A stretch of 40,182 bases of DNA from Acidobacteriota bacterium (GTDB lineage Bacteria > Acidobacteriota > B3-B38 > Guanabaribacteriales > JAGGZT01): positions 1 to 40,182 of the forward strand of contig JAGGZT010000001.1 of assembly GCA_021161905.1 (NCBI GenBank), in the 5' to 3' direction. The notes beneath the pieces were generated by a model. It saw only the letters and a list, made by a program, of their open reading frames with translations. It did not search any database and had not been told where the DNA came from. Made by a program: the position numbers and the translations under genes. Of the stretch, positions 30,972 to 39,786 are shown one piece after another. Position 1 is the first letter of the stretch, and every line of letters begins with the position of its first letter.

Positions 30972-33203
30972 TTATTTCAGGTATCGCTCGAAGTGGCGGA
31001 TGATTTTCCTGAAAAGGCTTATCCTGCTTTCATCCCTCCTTATCCCGTGTTTTCCCCTTGGATAGATCATCACATCGAAATCCACCTTTCCCGCGGACAA
31101 AAGGGCATCGATGAGCTTAACCGTATCCTCGAAATGGACATTATCATCCGCCATTCCGTGGATCATAAGGAGGTGCCCTTTGAGGTTCTTGGCGTAGGTG
31201 ATGGGCGAACTATCGCGGTACGCCTCAGGGTGATCTTCAGGAAGCCCTAACCGCTCTTCAGTGTACTGGGTATCGTAGTTTCGCCAGTTATTGACCGGGG
31301 CAACCGCTACACCTGCTTTGAACCACCCAGCAGCTTTGAGCATCGCCATATTGGTCATAAATCCGCCGTAACTCCATCCCCAAATGCCGATGTTTTTCTT
31401 ATCGACATAGGGAAGTCCCTTTAAATAAATAACGCCACTTATTACATCTTCGAGGTCCGGTCCTCCCAAGTTGAGGTAGACATCCGTCCGCCACTTCCTC
31501 CCATAACCGGAGCTCCCTCGATAATCGACATCGAGAATGACGAACCCTCTCTCGGCAAGGAGGAGGTGAAAGAGATTGGTGGAGCTGAAGGCGTTTTTGA
31601 CCGCTTGGGAGTACCCCCCGCCATGAACCCGGATTATAGCGGGGTATTTCTTCCCCTTCCTTATCCTTTCTGGCCTAAAGAGCATAGCGGGAACCAGCGC
31701 TCCATCCAATCGGCTCCTATAATGAATGAACTCTGGTGCTCTTATCCGGTAGTCCTTGAAATCAGGAGCTGGGGAGTAGGTAATTCTCCTAACGAGCCTT
31801 TTACTGCTGAGGGGAGCGAGGTAGAGCTCCGTTGGGGTTGTGATATCGCTGAATAGATCGGCGATCTTAGTAGCATCAGGGGAGATGACAGCGGTATGCC
31901 AGCCCGATTTGAAGGTAAGCCTCTCCATCTTCCCCCCTTTTACCGGGATGCGAAAGAGATGCCGTTCCGCCGGGCTAACCTCGGTGGAGGTGAAATAGAT
32001 GTAGCTATCATCTATCCTCGTAATCCCCGTCACCTCCCAATTGCCCGAGGTAAGCTCCTTAAGGCTTCCCCTCCCTATATCAAGGGCATAGAGGTGATTA
32101 TAACCGCTCCGTTCCGAGGTAAGAAGAATCTCCCGGTCTGAGAGCCAATGGATATACTGGTTCTGGATGTTAACCCAGCAGGGATCCTTATCCTGATATA
32201 CCTTCTTAATCTCCCCTTTTTCAGGAAAGAAAAGGATAAGGTCGAGGCTTTTGAGGTCTCTCGGCTCCTTGGTGAAGGCGAGGCATCTTCCATCAGGGGA
32301 CCAAGCAAGCTTTACAATATAGTAATCGGTATCACTGCCAAGATCAGCCCAAACCGTCCTTCCAGAATCGAGCCAGATCACCCCTACCCGCTCTATAGCG
32401 TTTGGGCTCCCTGCTTTAGGTCTTCTTTGGTGGATAACGGTTACATCGGGCGTCAGGTAATTGGGGATGAGGAGAACCGGCACCGGAGAGATATCGGCGG
32501 ATACATAGGCTATCTTCTTGCTATCCGGAGACCAAAAATAGCTCGAGTAACGACCGAGCTCCTCTAGGGCAATGAAATCACCAATACCGTTCAGGATGGT
32601 ATCGCTTCCCGTGGTGGTTAGCTGGATTTCCTTACCTGTTCTAAGATCTATCGCCCAGATATCGTTATTACGGATGAAGGATACATACCTCCCGTCCGGA
32701 GAGAATTTGGGGTTGACCTCCCAGGCTTTGGTCTGAAAGAGCCTTTTGAGCTTCCTATTTTCTATCTCAAAAAGGTAGACATCACCTTGATAGGGAATGA
32801 GAATGAGTCTCCCATCCGGTGAAAGGGAGAAAGAGGTGATACCGAAACCAGTAAGTCTCATCCGCTCTCTTAGTTCCGCTTCCACAGGAGCATATTTTCT
32901 TCTGGGGTAGGATATATCCATAGCGGATAGGAGCCGTTCTTTTTGCCCTGAAGCGATGTCATAATACCAGAGATCGTACTCCCTTATCCCTTTGTCGTTC
33001 CAGAGAAAGTACACCTTTTTCCCATCAGGGGAGAAGACCACATTCCTCGGTGAGGCTCCAGGCAGTCTCGGATCGGAATGAAGCCTTTCCACGGTAAGCC
33101 TTCTTACCGTCTTCTTAGGAGAAGAGACAGCCATCAAAGAGGAGAAAAGCAGGGAGAGGAAGATGAACATCAAAACTGGCTTAAACCTTATTCTACTTAA
33201 CAT
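30972..33203 (-). CDS. Secreted S9B (dipeptidyl peptidase IV-like) peptidase
   Basis: ATG at 33203 is chosen because GGGAGG precedes it and a signal peptide follows directly (FKPVLMFIFLSLLFSSLMA); 743 residues. The N-terminal beta-propeller contains ALEELGRYSSYFWSPDS near 212-228, whose paired Glu matches the DPP4 residues that hold the free N-terminus of substrates. The catalytic domain has Ser611 in GWSYGG, Asp686/687 in GMADD and His719 in GKHG. It would clip dipeptides (X-Pro or X-Ala type) from peptide N-termini. It lies 16 bases after the SAM hydrolase gene, so it is likely co-transcribed from the promoter at 34075-34046. Confidence 0.9.
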   Translation of the reverse strand: MLSRIRFKPVLMFIFLSLLFSSLMAVSSPKKTVRRLTVERLHSDPRLPGASPRNVVFSPDGKKVYFLWNDKGIREYDLWYYDIASGQKERLLSAMDISYPRRKYAPVEAELRERMRLTGFGITSFSLSPDGRLILIPYQGDVYLFEIENRKLKRLFQTKAWEVNPKFSPDGRYVSFIRNNDIWAIDLRTGKEIQLTTTGSDTILNGIGDFIALEELGRYSSYFWSPDSKKIAYVSADISPVPVLLIPNYLTPDVTVIHQRRPKAGSPNAIERVGVIWLDSGRTVWADLGSDTDYYIVKLAWSPDGRCLAFTKEPRDLKSLDLILFFPEKGEIKKVYQDKDPCWVNIQNQYIHWLSDREILLTSERSGYNHLYALDIGRGSLKELTSGNWEVTGITRIDDSYIYFTSTEVSPAERHLFRIPVKGGKMERLTFKSGWHTAVISPDATKIADLFSDITTPTELYLAPLSSKRLVRRITYSPAPDFKDYRIRAPEFIHYRSRLDGALVPAMLFRPERIRKGKKYPAIIRVHGGGYSQAVKNAFSSTNLFHLLLAERGFVILDVDYRGSSGYGRKWRTDVYLNLGGPDLEDVISGVIYLKGLPYVDKKNIGIWGWSYGGFMTNMAMLKAAGWFKAGVAVAPVNNWRNYDTQYTEERLGLPEDHPEAYRDSSPITYAKNLKGHLLMIHGMADDNVHFEDTVKLIDALLSAGKVDFDVMIYPRGKHGIRRDESRISLFRKIIRHFERYLK

Positions 33204-33219
33204 CCACAACCTCCCATTA

Positions 33220-34020
33220 TCATTGATTTTTATTAAAATAAACCAAAATTTTATCTCCTCGGCGAACAGAGAGGAGCTCATCTGCTCTCCCCTGATAGAC
33301 GCTCAGTTCCAGGTAATCACTGCTCCCGAAGATAGCGAAGGGTCCTCCTTCCTTCCCTTCCTCGTAGCTCTTTTTGATTTCGGTAATTTTCCTTTTATTA
33401 ACTTCAATTGCGATAAATTTCTTTACATATCGCTTGAAGAAGGAAAGGTCGATATTGGTAACAACATTGCCGAAGCGATCTATGTGGATCACCTCCCCGA
33501 TCAAAACATCACCCATTACTTCAACTTTGGGCAGGGAAAACTCGACAAAATCAGAGATTTTTGGACCGAAAAGACGAGGGGAAACACCCGAAGCAAGATG
33601 AGCTGCTGCCGGGGCAAAGACATCCCTTCCCTGAAAAGTCGTCCCCCGCGGAGTAATAAGATATTTCTCCTTTCTTATCTCAAAGGCTCGAACCTTCTCT
33701 CTCGCCGAGATGAAGGATAAAAGTCCATTGTCCGGAAGTACGAAATAATAGCTCCCGGTTACCGCAATGATGGGCTTTCGCTTCCCCCCTACCCCCGGAT
33801 CAACCACCACCAAATGAACCGTGCCCGGTGGAAAATACCGATAATAACAGGAGAGAAGGTAGGAAGCCTGATATATATCATGTGGGGGTATGTTATGGGT
33901 GATATCCACCAATCTGAGCGAGGGGTTGATCCCGAGGATTACCCCTTTCATCGTACCTACATAATGATCCTCCTCACCAAAATCAGTAAGAAGGGAGATG
34001 ATACCGGAAACTTTATTCAC
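33220..34020 (-). CDS. S-adenosylmethionine hydrolase (SAM hydroxide adenosyltransferase, DUF62)
   Basis: The start is the GTG at 34020 behind GGAGGAG; an in-frame GTG further up at 34068 lies before the promoter's -10. The product is 266 residues. Family motifs are LLTDFGEEDHYVGTMKGV at the N-terminus, VDITHNIPP, VHLVVVDPGVG, and FVLPDNGLLS. C-terminal signs include FGNVVTNID and GSSDYLELS. Enzymes of this family split SAM with water into adenosine and methionine, and are relatives of the fluorinase and chlorinase; no halogenase-specific context is present. Its pairing with a secreted DPP4-like peptidase is unexplained. Confidence 0.9.
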   Translation of the reverse strand: MNKVSGIISLLTDFGEEDHYVGTMKGVILGINPSLRLVDITHNIPPHDIYQASYLLSCYYRYFPPGTVHLVVVDPGVGGKRKPIIAVTGSYYFVLPDNGLLSFISAREKVRAFEIRKEKYLITPRGTTFQGRDVFAPAAAHLASGVSPRLFGPKISDFVEFSLPKVEVMGDVLIGEVIHIDRFGNVVTNIDLSFFKRYVKKFIAIEVNKRKITEIKKSYEEGKEGGPFAIFGSSDYLELSVYQGRADELLSVRRGDKILVYFNKNQ

Positions 34021-34045
34021 TCGCTCCTCCTTAATACTTGATAAG

Positions 34046-34075
34046 ATGATAAAAAACTCCCTCCCCACCTGTCAA
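34046..34075 (-). promoter_or_regulatory. Promoter for the SAM hydrolase - DPP4-like operon
   Basis: TTGACA at 34075-34070 on the minus strand, 18 bases, TATCAT at 34051-34046; the leader would be about 20 bases before the GTG at 34020. Confidence 0.62.
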
Positions 34076-34139
34076 CGGCGATTGACTTGACCGCTCAGCT
34101 ATGCTAAGTTCTTCCTGAAAATCAAGGGGGAATAAAGGG

Positions 34140-35156
34140 ATGATGTTAGCGAAAAAAGCGGTTGCTCTTCTTTCAGGAGGGCTTGATTCTGCCCTTTCGG
34201 CGAAGCTTATCCTCGACCAGGGGATAGAGGTGATCGGTCTTTATTTCAAAAACCCCTTCAACACCCCTCTCCCCCCCATTCCTGACGAAAACCTCCCCGC
34301 TTCCAGAATAGCAAAGGAACTGGGGATCAAATTGATCATCGTGCCCCTCAAGGAGAAATTCCTCAGAATGGTGGAAGCACCTATCTACGGCTACGGGAAG
34401 AATATGAACCCCTGCATCGACTGCCGTATCCTCCAGCTAACCATCGCCAAGGATTATATGGAGAAAGTAGGGGCTTCGTTCATCATAACCGGCGAAGTCT
34501 TAGGACAGCGTCCGATGTCCCAACGCCGGGACACCCTGAACCTGGTCGCCAAAAAGAGCGAAACCAAGGATATCCTCTTAAGACCCCTTTCGGCGAAGCT
34601 CCTCCCACCTACCCTCCCGGAACAGGAAGGGATCGTGGATCGAGAAAAGCTACTCGATATCCAGGGAAGATCGAGGAAAAGGCAACTCGAGCTCGCCAAA
34701 GAATATGGTATTACAGGGTTTTCCTCACCAGCTGGAGGATGCCTCCTCACCGATCCCAAGTTCTCAGCGAGATTGAGGGATCTCCTTCGCTATCAGGATA
34801 GACTTACCTTAAATGATGTCGAGCTCCTCAAGGTGGGACGGCACTTCCGCCTAAGCCCCGATCTCAAGGTGATAATAGGAAGAAAACATCAGGAGAATCT
34901 TATCATAAGCAACCTGGCGCGGGAAGGGGATATCATCTACCGTCCACCAAAAGGGGTAAGTGGACCTACTGCACTTTCCCGGGGGAAAGAAGAAGAGAAG
35001 GATCGAGCGATAATCGCCGCTCTCATCGCCCGCTATACCAATCCCGATAAGCCCATCACTGCGGTCCGTCGCTTTCCCTATGGGAAGGAGATATTCACCC
35101 CAGTCTCCCCCACCCCTCTGTCCGAAGATGATATCGAGAGGATGAAAATCCAGTAA
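34140..35156 (+). CDS. PP-loop ATPase, ThiI/MnmA-like tRNA thiolation-type protein
   Basis: This 338-residue protein has the PP-loop SGGLDS at 12-17. Cys92 and Cys95 in NPCIDC and Cys201 in PAGGCLL give a CxxC...C trio, the arrangement used for a [4Fe-4S] cluster in several tRNA thiolases. ITGEVLGQRPMSQRRDTL and LRPLSAKLLPPT are characteristic of THUMP-less ThiI-like proteins in diverse anaerobes. It probably adenylates a tRNA uridine and replaces O with S; the target position is not known. A C-terminal domain (about 215-338) follows. Two ATGs lie in tandem at 34140 and 34143 behind GGGGGA. Its TAA overlaps the mnmA ATG by one base. Confidence 0.82.
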   Translation: MMLAKKAVALLSGGLDSALSAKLILDQGIEVIGLYFKNPFNTPLPPIPDENLPASRIAKELGIKLIIVPLKEKFLRMVEAPIYGYGKNMNPCIDCRILQLTIAKDYMEKVGASFIITGEVLGQRPMSQRRDTLNLVAKKSETKDILLRPLSAKLLPPTLPEQEGIVDREKLLDIQGRSRKRQLELAKEYGITGFSSPAGGCLLTDPKFSARLRDLLRYQDRLTLNDVELLKVGRHFRLSPDLKVIIGRKHQENLIISNLAREGDIIYRPPKGVSGPTALSRGKEEEKDRAIIAALIARYTNPDKPITAVRRFPYGKEIFTPVSPTPLSEDDIERMKIQ

Positions 35157-36235
35157 TGAAGAGAAAGATAGCCTCGGCTATGAGCGGTGGTGTCGATAGC
35201 TCGGTTGCCACCTTTATCCTCGTTTCTCAGGGATACCAAGTAATGGGGGTTTCTATGCTTCTTTCCAAGATCGAGGAGATAGGCTACGGAGAGAGAAGAT
35301 GTTGCTCCCTCGATGACCTCATCGATGCCCGAAGGGTAGCGAGGAAACTGGGTATCCCCTATACCGCTATCGATCTCTCCACTGAGTTTACCAATACGGT
35401 AATAAAACCCTTTGTCGAAGCTTATCTCGCCGGACTCACCCCCAATCCTTGTGTCCGCTGTAATCGACTTATGAAGTTCGGCTACCTCTTCGATAGGATG
35501 AGGAAGCTCGGTTATTCCCTTATCGCCAGCGGCCATTACGCTAAGGTGGAATACGATGGGGAAGGGAAACGTTATCTCCTTAGACAAGGGAAGGATAAGG
35601 AACAGGATCAATCATATTTCCTCTTCGAGCTCTCTCAGGAACAACTCGCCCATCTCATCCTTCCTTTAGGAGAGCTCACCAAGAACGAGGTTAGAAAAAT
35701 CGCGGAAAAGGAAGGCCTCCCGGTATCGGATAAAAGGGATAGCCAGGAGATATGCTTTGTCCCAGGAAATAGATATACCGAAGTGGTGGAAAAACACAGT
35801 GAGAGGAAGGATCTTAAAGGAGAGATAGTCGATACATCGGGCAGGGTCCTTGGTTATCACCGGGGCATATATCACTACACCATAGGGCAACGCCGAGGGT
35901 TGGGAGTAGCTTTAGGAGAACCGCTTTATGTAATCGAGATCGATCCGGTTAACAATCGGATCGTCGTAGGTTCTGAAGAACATCTGCTGAAAAAGAGGCT
36001 CATTGCAAGAGATATTAACCTCATCGCCCTTCCCAAAATCCCCAAAGGGTATCCAGTTATTGCCAAGATCCGCTATAAACATAGAGGGGAAGAGGCAATC
36101 CTCAATCCTTTACCCGAAGGGAGAATGATGGTAGAATTTAAAAATCCGGTAAGGGCGATAACGCCGGGACAGGCGGTGGTCTTCTATGAGGAGGACATCG
36201 TAATTGGAGGCGGATGGATAGAAAAGGCTTTTTAA
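35156..36235 (+). CDS. mnmA: tRNA-specific 2-thiouridylase MnmA
   Basis: This 359-residue protein has PP-loop SGGVDS at 10-15, the catalytic Cys99 in NPCVRCNRLMKFG and Cys200 in SQEICFVPG. GHYAKVEY and the YTIGQRRGLGVALGEPLYV segment complete the family set. MnmA makes 2-thiouridine at the wobble base of Lys, Glu and Gln tRNAs. Cys102 gives an additional CxxC as in iron-sulfur-dependent MnmA forms. Length and order are normal. Translation is coupled to the PP-loop gene upstream through TAATG. Confidence 0.95.
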   Translation: MKRKIASAMSGGVDSSVATFILVSQGYQVMGVSMLLSKIEEIGYGERRCCSLDDLIDARRVARKLGIPYTAIDLSTEFTNTVIKPFVEAYLAGLTPNPCVRCNRLMKFGYLFDRMRKLGYSLIASGHYAKVEYDGEGKRYLLRQGKDKEQDQSYFLFELSQEQLAHLILPLGELTKNEVRKIAEKEGLPVSDKRDSQEICFVPGNRYTEVVEKHSERKDLKGEIVDTSGRVLGYHRGIYHYTIGQRRGLGVALGEPLYVIEIDPVNNRIVVGSEEHLLKKRLIARDINLIALPKIPKGYPVIAKIRYKHRGEEAILNPLPEGRMMVEFKNPVRAITPGQAVVFYEEDIVIGGGWIEKAF

Positions 36236-36256
36236 GATCAACTCGAGGAGTGAGAA

Positions 36257-38710
36257 ATGAAAAAGAGTGGGAATCATCGTGAGCTTTCTCCTAAAGAACT
36301 TCGTTGGGAGTGTGATCCGAAGCTTTTGAAATTTAAGACAACTGAGGAGGTAAAGGTCTTCCATAACATCATAGGACAGGAGCGGGCAATAAAAGCGATC
36401 CGCCTCGGACTCGAGCTCGATGCTCCGGGCTATAACATCTTCGTCACCGGACTTGCGGGAACGGGAAGGAGAACCACCATAAAATCACTTCTCGAGGAGA
36501 TAGACAAATCGAAAAAGAGACCGCAGGATAAGATCTGTGTAAATAACTTCAAGAACCCCGATATGCCGCGGATCATCAAGCTCCCGGCAGGGGACGGGAG
36601 AAGGTTCAAGAAGGATATGGAGAAGCTCATCTCGGAGCTCAAGAAGGAGATCCCCCGACTCTTCGAAAGCGAGAACTATCAGAAGAGGCGCACCGAGATC
36701 GTGGAGAAGTTGAGGGAAAAAGAGAAGAAGATGGCGCGGAAGCTCAAGGAGAAGGTGAGAGCTGAAGGGTTTGCCTTAGTAGAGATCCAGATGGGACCAT
36801 TCGTCCGCCACGATGTCGCTCCCATTATAAAGGGGAAACCGATAAATATAGAACAATTGGAGCAGATGGTTATAAAAGGGGAAGCCCCTCGTGAAGAGTA
36901 CGATAAGGCGAAGGAAAAGAGAAAAAAGCTCCTCGCCGAGCTTGAAGAGCTATATAAAACAACGAAGAAAATAGAAAAGGAGATAAAAGAGCGATTAGCT
37001 AAGCTCGATCAGGAGCTGGCTGAGCCCTATATCGACGAGCCTCTCTCGGAACTGAAGGAACGATATGAAAACGAAAAGCTCCATCAATATCTCGATGAGG
37101 CAAAGGAGAGTCTTTTAGAAAATTTAAAGCTCTTCTTAGTAGAAAAGAAAGCCCCTTCTTCTCCCTTCCCCGGTTTGGAGAAATCGCCTGCCGCCGCAAT
37201 GGACCTCTTTCTTGACTACCGGGTTAACCTTCTGGTTGATAATTACGAAGCCAAAGGGGCTCCGGTAGTTATAGAGAATAACCCCTCATACAAGAACCTT
37301 TTCGGTACTATAGAGCGGGTTCCAGATCAGCGGGGTGCCTGGCACACCGACTTCACCAAGATAAAGGCAGGTTCTCTCCTCAAAGCTGATGGCGGTTATC
37401 TAATCCTCAACGCCATCGATGTCCTTATTGAGCCTGGGGTGTGGGTGGCGCTTAAACGCACCTTGAAATCGGGTGTTCTCGAGATACAGAGCTACGACCC
37501 CCTCTTTCTTCTGGGACATAGTGCTCTAAAACCGGAACCGGTCGAGATCGATGTAAAGGTGGTAATGATAGGCGACGACCGACTCTACCGTATCCTCTAC
37601 ATATTCGAGGACGACTTTAAAAAGATATTCAAGGTAAAAGCTGATTTCGACACAGTGATGGAGAATACCGAGGAGAACATCATCGCCACTTGTTCCTTCA
37701 TTAAAAAGACCTGTGAAGAGGAAAAGCTCCTTCATTTTGATCGCTCAGCGGTAGCAAAGGTGATCGAATACGGGGTGCGATTGGCGGGGAGGAAAAACAA
37801 GATATCCACCGAGTTCAGTAAATTGGTCGATCTACTTCGCGAAGCCTCCTATTGGGCAAAGAAAGAGGGAGCAAAGTATGTAACCACCTCCCATATTGAA
37901 AAGGCGCTTGAGGAGAAGATCCACCGGGTGAATATGATCGAGGACAAGATAAAAGAGCTCATCCGCGAAGGGACGATAATGATCGATATCGAAGGAGAAA
38001 AGGTGGGCCAGGTTAACGGACTTTCGGTCATCCAGCTTGGAGACCACACCTTCGGAAAGCCCTCAAAGATCACCGCCGAGGTCTCCTTGGGAAAGCTCGG
38101 GGTAATAAATATCGAAAGGGAAGCTGCTCTAAGCGGGAAAACGCACGATAAAGGGGTGCTCATATTAAGTGGTTATTTAAGAGGGAAATACGCCCAAGAC
38201 AAACCCCTTTCAATGAGCGCCAGTCTCTGCTTCGAGCAATCATATAGCGGTATTGATGGCGATTCCGCCTCCTCAACCGAGCTTTACGCCATCCTTTCCA
38301 GTCTTGCCAACCTTCCCCTCCGGCAGGATATTGCGGTAACCGGTTCGGTGAACCAGAAGGGGGAAATCCAACCGATAGGTGGGGTTAATGAAAAGATAGA
38401 GGGCTTCTTCGATATCTGCAAGGCTAAAGGGCTAACCGGCACCCAAGGGGTGATCATCCCGGAGCTGAATGTCCCTGACCTTATGCTGAGAGATGATATA
38501 GTAAAGGCGGTGGCTGAAGGAAAATTCCACATCTACCCGGTGAAGACGGTTGATGAGGGGATCGAGATCCTCACCGGAGTAAAAGCGGGAAAGAAAAAGA
38601 AAGACGGAACCTACGAGGAAGAAACCGTCCATTATTTGGTGAACAAGAGGCTGGAGGAGCTTGCCTCAAAACTTACCGAATTCGAGGTGGGGGAAGAGGA
38701 AAAGCCTTAA
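36257..38710 (+). CDS. Lon-like ATP-dependent protease (AAA_32/LonB-type)
   Basis: This 817-residue protein has a Walker A-like GLAGTGRRTT at 65-74, with Arg where Lys is usual, as I recall for this branch. A long charged coiled coil lies at about 110-285. An AAA core follows with ILNAIDVLIEPGVWVALKR, and the Lon protease domain sits near 590-780. The catalytic dyad is Ser670 in GDSAS and Lys713 in GGVNEKIEGF. Unlike classic LonA there is no N-terminal LAN domain. It should degrade misfolded or regulatory proteins in the cytoplasm. GAGGAG precedes the ATG, 21 bases after mnmA. It ends by overlapping the convergent radical SAM gene by 4 bases. Confidence 0.92.
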   Translation: MKKSGNHRELSPKELRWECDPKLLKFKTTEEVKVFHNIIGQERAIKAIRLGLELDAPGYNIFVTGLAGTGRRTTIKSLLEEIDKSKKRPQDKICVNNFKNPDMPRIIKLPAGDGRRFKKDMEKLISELKKEIPRLFESENYQKRRTEIVEKLREKEKKMARKLKEKVRAEGFALVEIQMGPFVRHDVAPIIKGKPINIEQLEQMVIKGEAPREEYDKAKEKRKKLLAELEELYKTTKKIEKEIKERLAKLDQELAEPYIDEPLSELKERYENEKLHQYLDEAKESLLENLKLFLVEKKAPSSPFPGLEKSPAAAMDLFLDYRVNLLVDNYEAKGAPVVIENNPSYKNLFGTIERVPDQRGAWHTDFTKIKAGSLLKADGGYLILNAIDVLIEPGVWVALKRTLKSGVLEIQSYDPLFLLGHSALKPEPVEIDVKVVMIGDDRLYRILYIFEDDFKKIFKVKADFDTVMENTEENIIATCSFIKKTCEEEKLLHFDRSAVAKVIEYGVRLAGRKNKISTEFSKLVDLLREASYWAKKEGAKYVTTSHIEKALEEKIHRVNMIEDKIKELIREGTIMIDIEGEKVGQVNGLSVIQLGDHTFGKPSKITAEVSLGKLGVINIEREAALSGKTHDKGVLILSGYLRGKYAQDKPLSMSASLCFEQSYSGIDGDSASSTELYAILSSLANLPLRQDIAVTGSVNQKGEIQPIGGVNEKIEGFFDICKAKGLTGTQGVIIPELNVPDLMLRDDIVKAVAEGKFHIYPVKTVDEGIEILTGVKAGKKKKDGTYEEETVHYLVNKRLEELASKLTEFEVGEEEKP

Positions 38711-39786
38711 CCATTGTGAAAATAAGAAATTACATCGCTCATCGCCACCGAGATCTCTCTCCTTTCACTTATAAGCTTCAGCTTATTTCGAGGAAGGAGA
38801 GAACTACCTTCTATTTTGAACCTCAGCTTCGGAAACTCCTTCTTGAGACTGGCGATATTCTTTCCTTTCAACCCCTTGAGAGAGGATACCATCGCTGGGG
38901 AAAGGACGATAATCACCTCACCACAATCAAGGGAAAGAAGGCTAACCCCCTTCCTTATCATCTCCTGTAGTATTCTTCCCTCAACCAAAACCCTGAAGGA
39001 GGGATGATAAGGACCGGCAACTATCGCCCCCTCTTCTTCCAGAGAGGGAGAAGGCTGAAGCCCGATGCGAATAATCGGTATTGCCCGCTCCTCAAAGAGG
39101 ATGAGCATTAAGGAAACCCTCCTTATCGCCTCATCGAGGGAGAGAGGTTGATACTCTCCCCGAAGATACATCGAAGAAAGCTCGGTATCCTTTAGCACCA
39201 AAGTGGGGTGAATGCGTGCGAAATCGGGGGCAAGCTCGATCACCCGCCTTATAGTAAGCATCAGGCTTTCCTCATCCTCACCGGGAAGCCCGATCATAAG
39301 CTGAACGCCGACCTTAAGCCCTGCCTTCTTTACCAGCTTCACCCCCTGTTCCACATCGGAAGCGGAATGCCCCCTCCTGGCAAGGCGAAGAACCTTATCA
39401 TCCAGGGATTGAACTCCGAGCTCGATTACCCTTACCCCCTTCTCCTTTAGGAGCAACAGATGGGAAAGATCAAAAGAATCAGGACGGGTGGAAATCCTTA
39501 TCCCAACGATCCTCTCCTCCTTAAGGAATGGGGAGAGGGAAGAAAGGTATTCAAGCTCTAACTCCTCGGGAAGCTCGGTGAAACTGCCTCCATAGAAGGC
39601 AACCTCTATCGGACGCGAACCACCCTTCATCCTCTTTAAAGCAGTCTCAACTATCCGCGGTACTTCAACTGGAGGTGGTGGTTCCTCATCACCAACCGTT
39701 ATTCGCTGATTGCAGAAAATACAACGATGGAGACAACCCCGTTGGAAGAAAAAGATGGGGATGATCTTTGGCTTCACCTGATTCAT
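38707..39786 (-). CDS. Elp3-like radical SAM protein
   Basis: This 359-residue protein has radical SAM cysteines 18, 22 and 25 (QRGCLHRCIFCNQ). The Elp3-type features IEVAFYGGSFTELP, ISTRPDSF, VIELGVQSLDD and KVGVQLMIGLPGEDEE follow. It lacks the GNAT acetyltransferase domain of true Elp3. A C-terminal stretch after residue 260 is unassigned. The ATG overlaps the rnc stop (ATGA), so it is translationally coupled to RNase III; this suggests an RNA-linked role, but that is inference. The stop overlaps the end of the convergent Lon-like gene by 4 bases. Confidence 0.87.
   Translation of the reverse strand: MNQVKPKIIPIFFFQRGCLHRCIFCNQRITVGDEEPPPPVEVPRIVETALKRMKGGSRPIEVAFYGGSFTELPEELELEYLSSLSPFLKEERIVGIRISTRPDSFDLSHLLLLKEKGVRVIELGVQSLDDKVLRLARRGHSASDVEQGVKLVKKAGLKVGVQLMIGLPGEDEESLMLTIRRVIELAPDFARIHPTLVLKDTELSSMYLRGEYQPLSLDEAIRRVSLMLILFEERAIPIIRIGLQPSPSLEEEGAIVAGPYHPSFRVLVEGRILQEMIRKGVSLLSLDCGEVIIVLSPAMVSSLKGLKGKNIASLKKEFPKLRFKIEGSSLLPRNKLKLISERREISVAMSDVISYFHNG

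Noticed and set aside
15837-33203. Many short near-repeats such as CCATCAGGAGA in the S9 genes
   Set aside because: They encode the repeated SPDGK turn of the beta-propeller blades and are protein-level repeats, not DNA elements.
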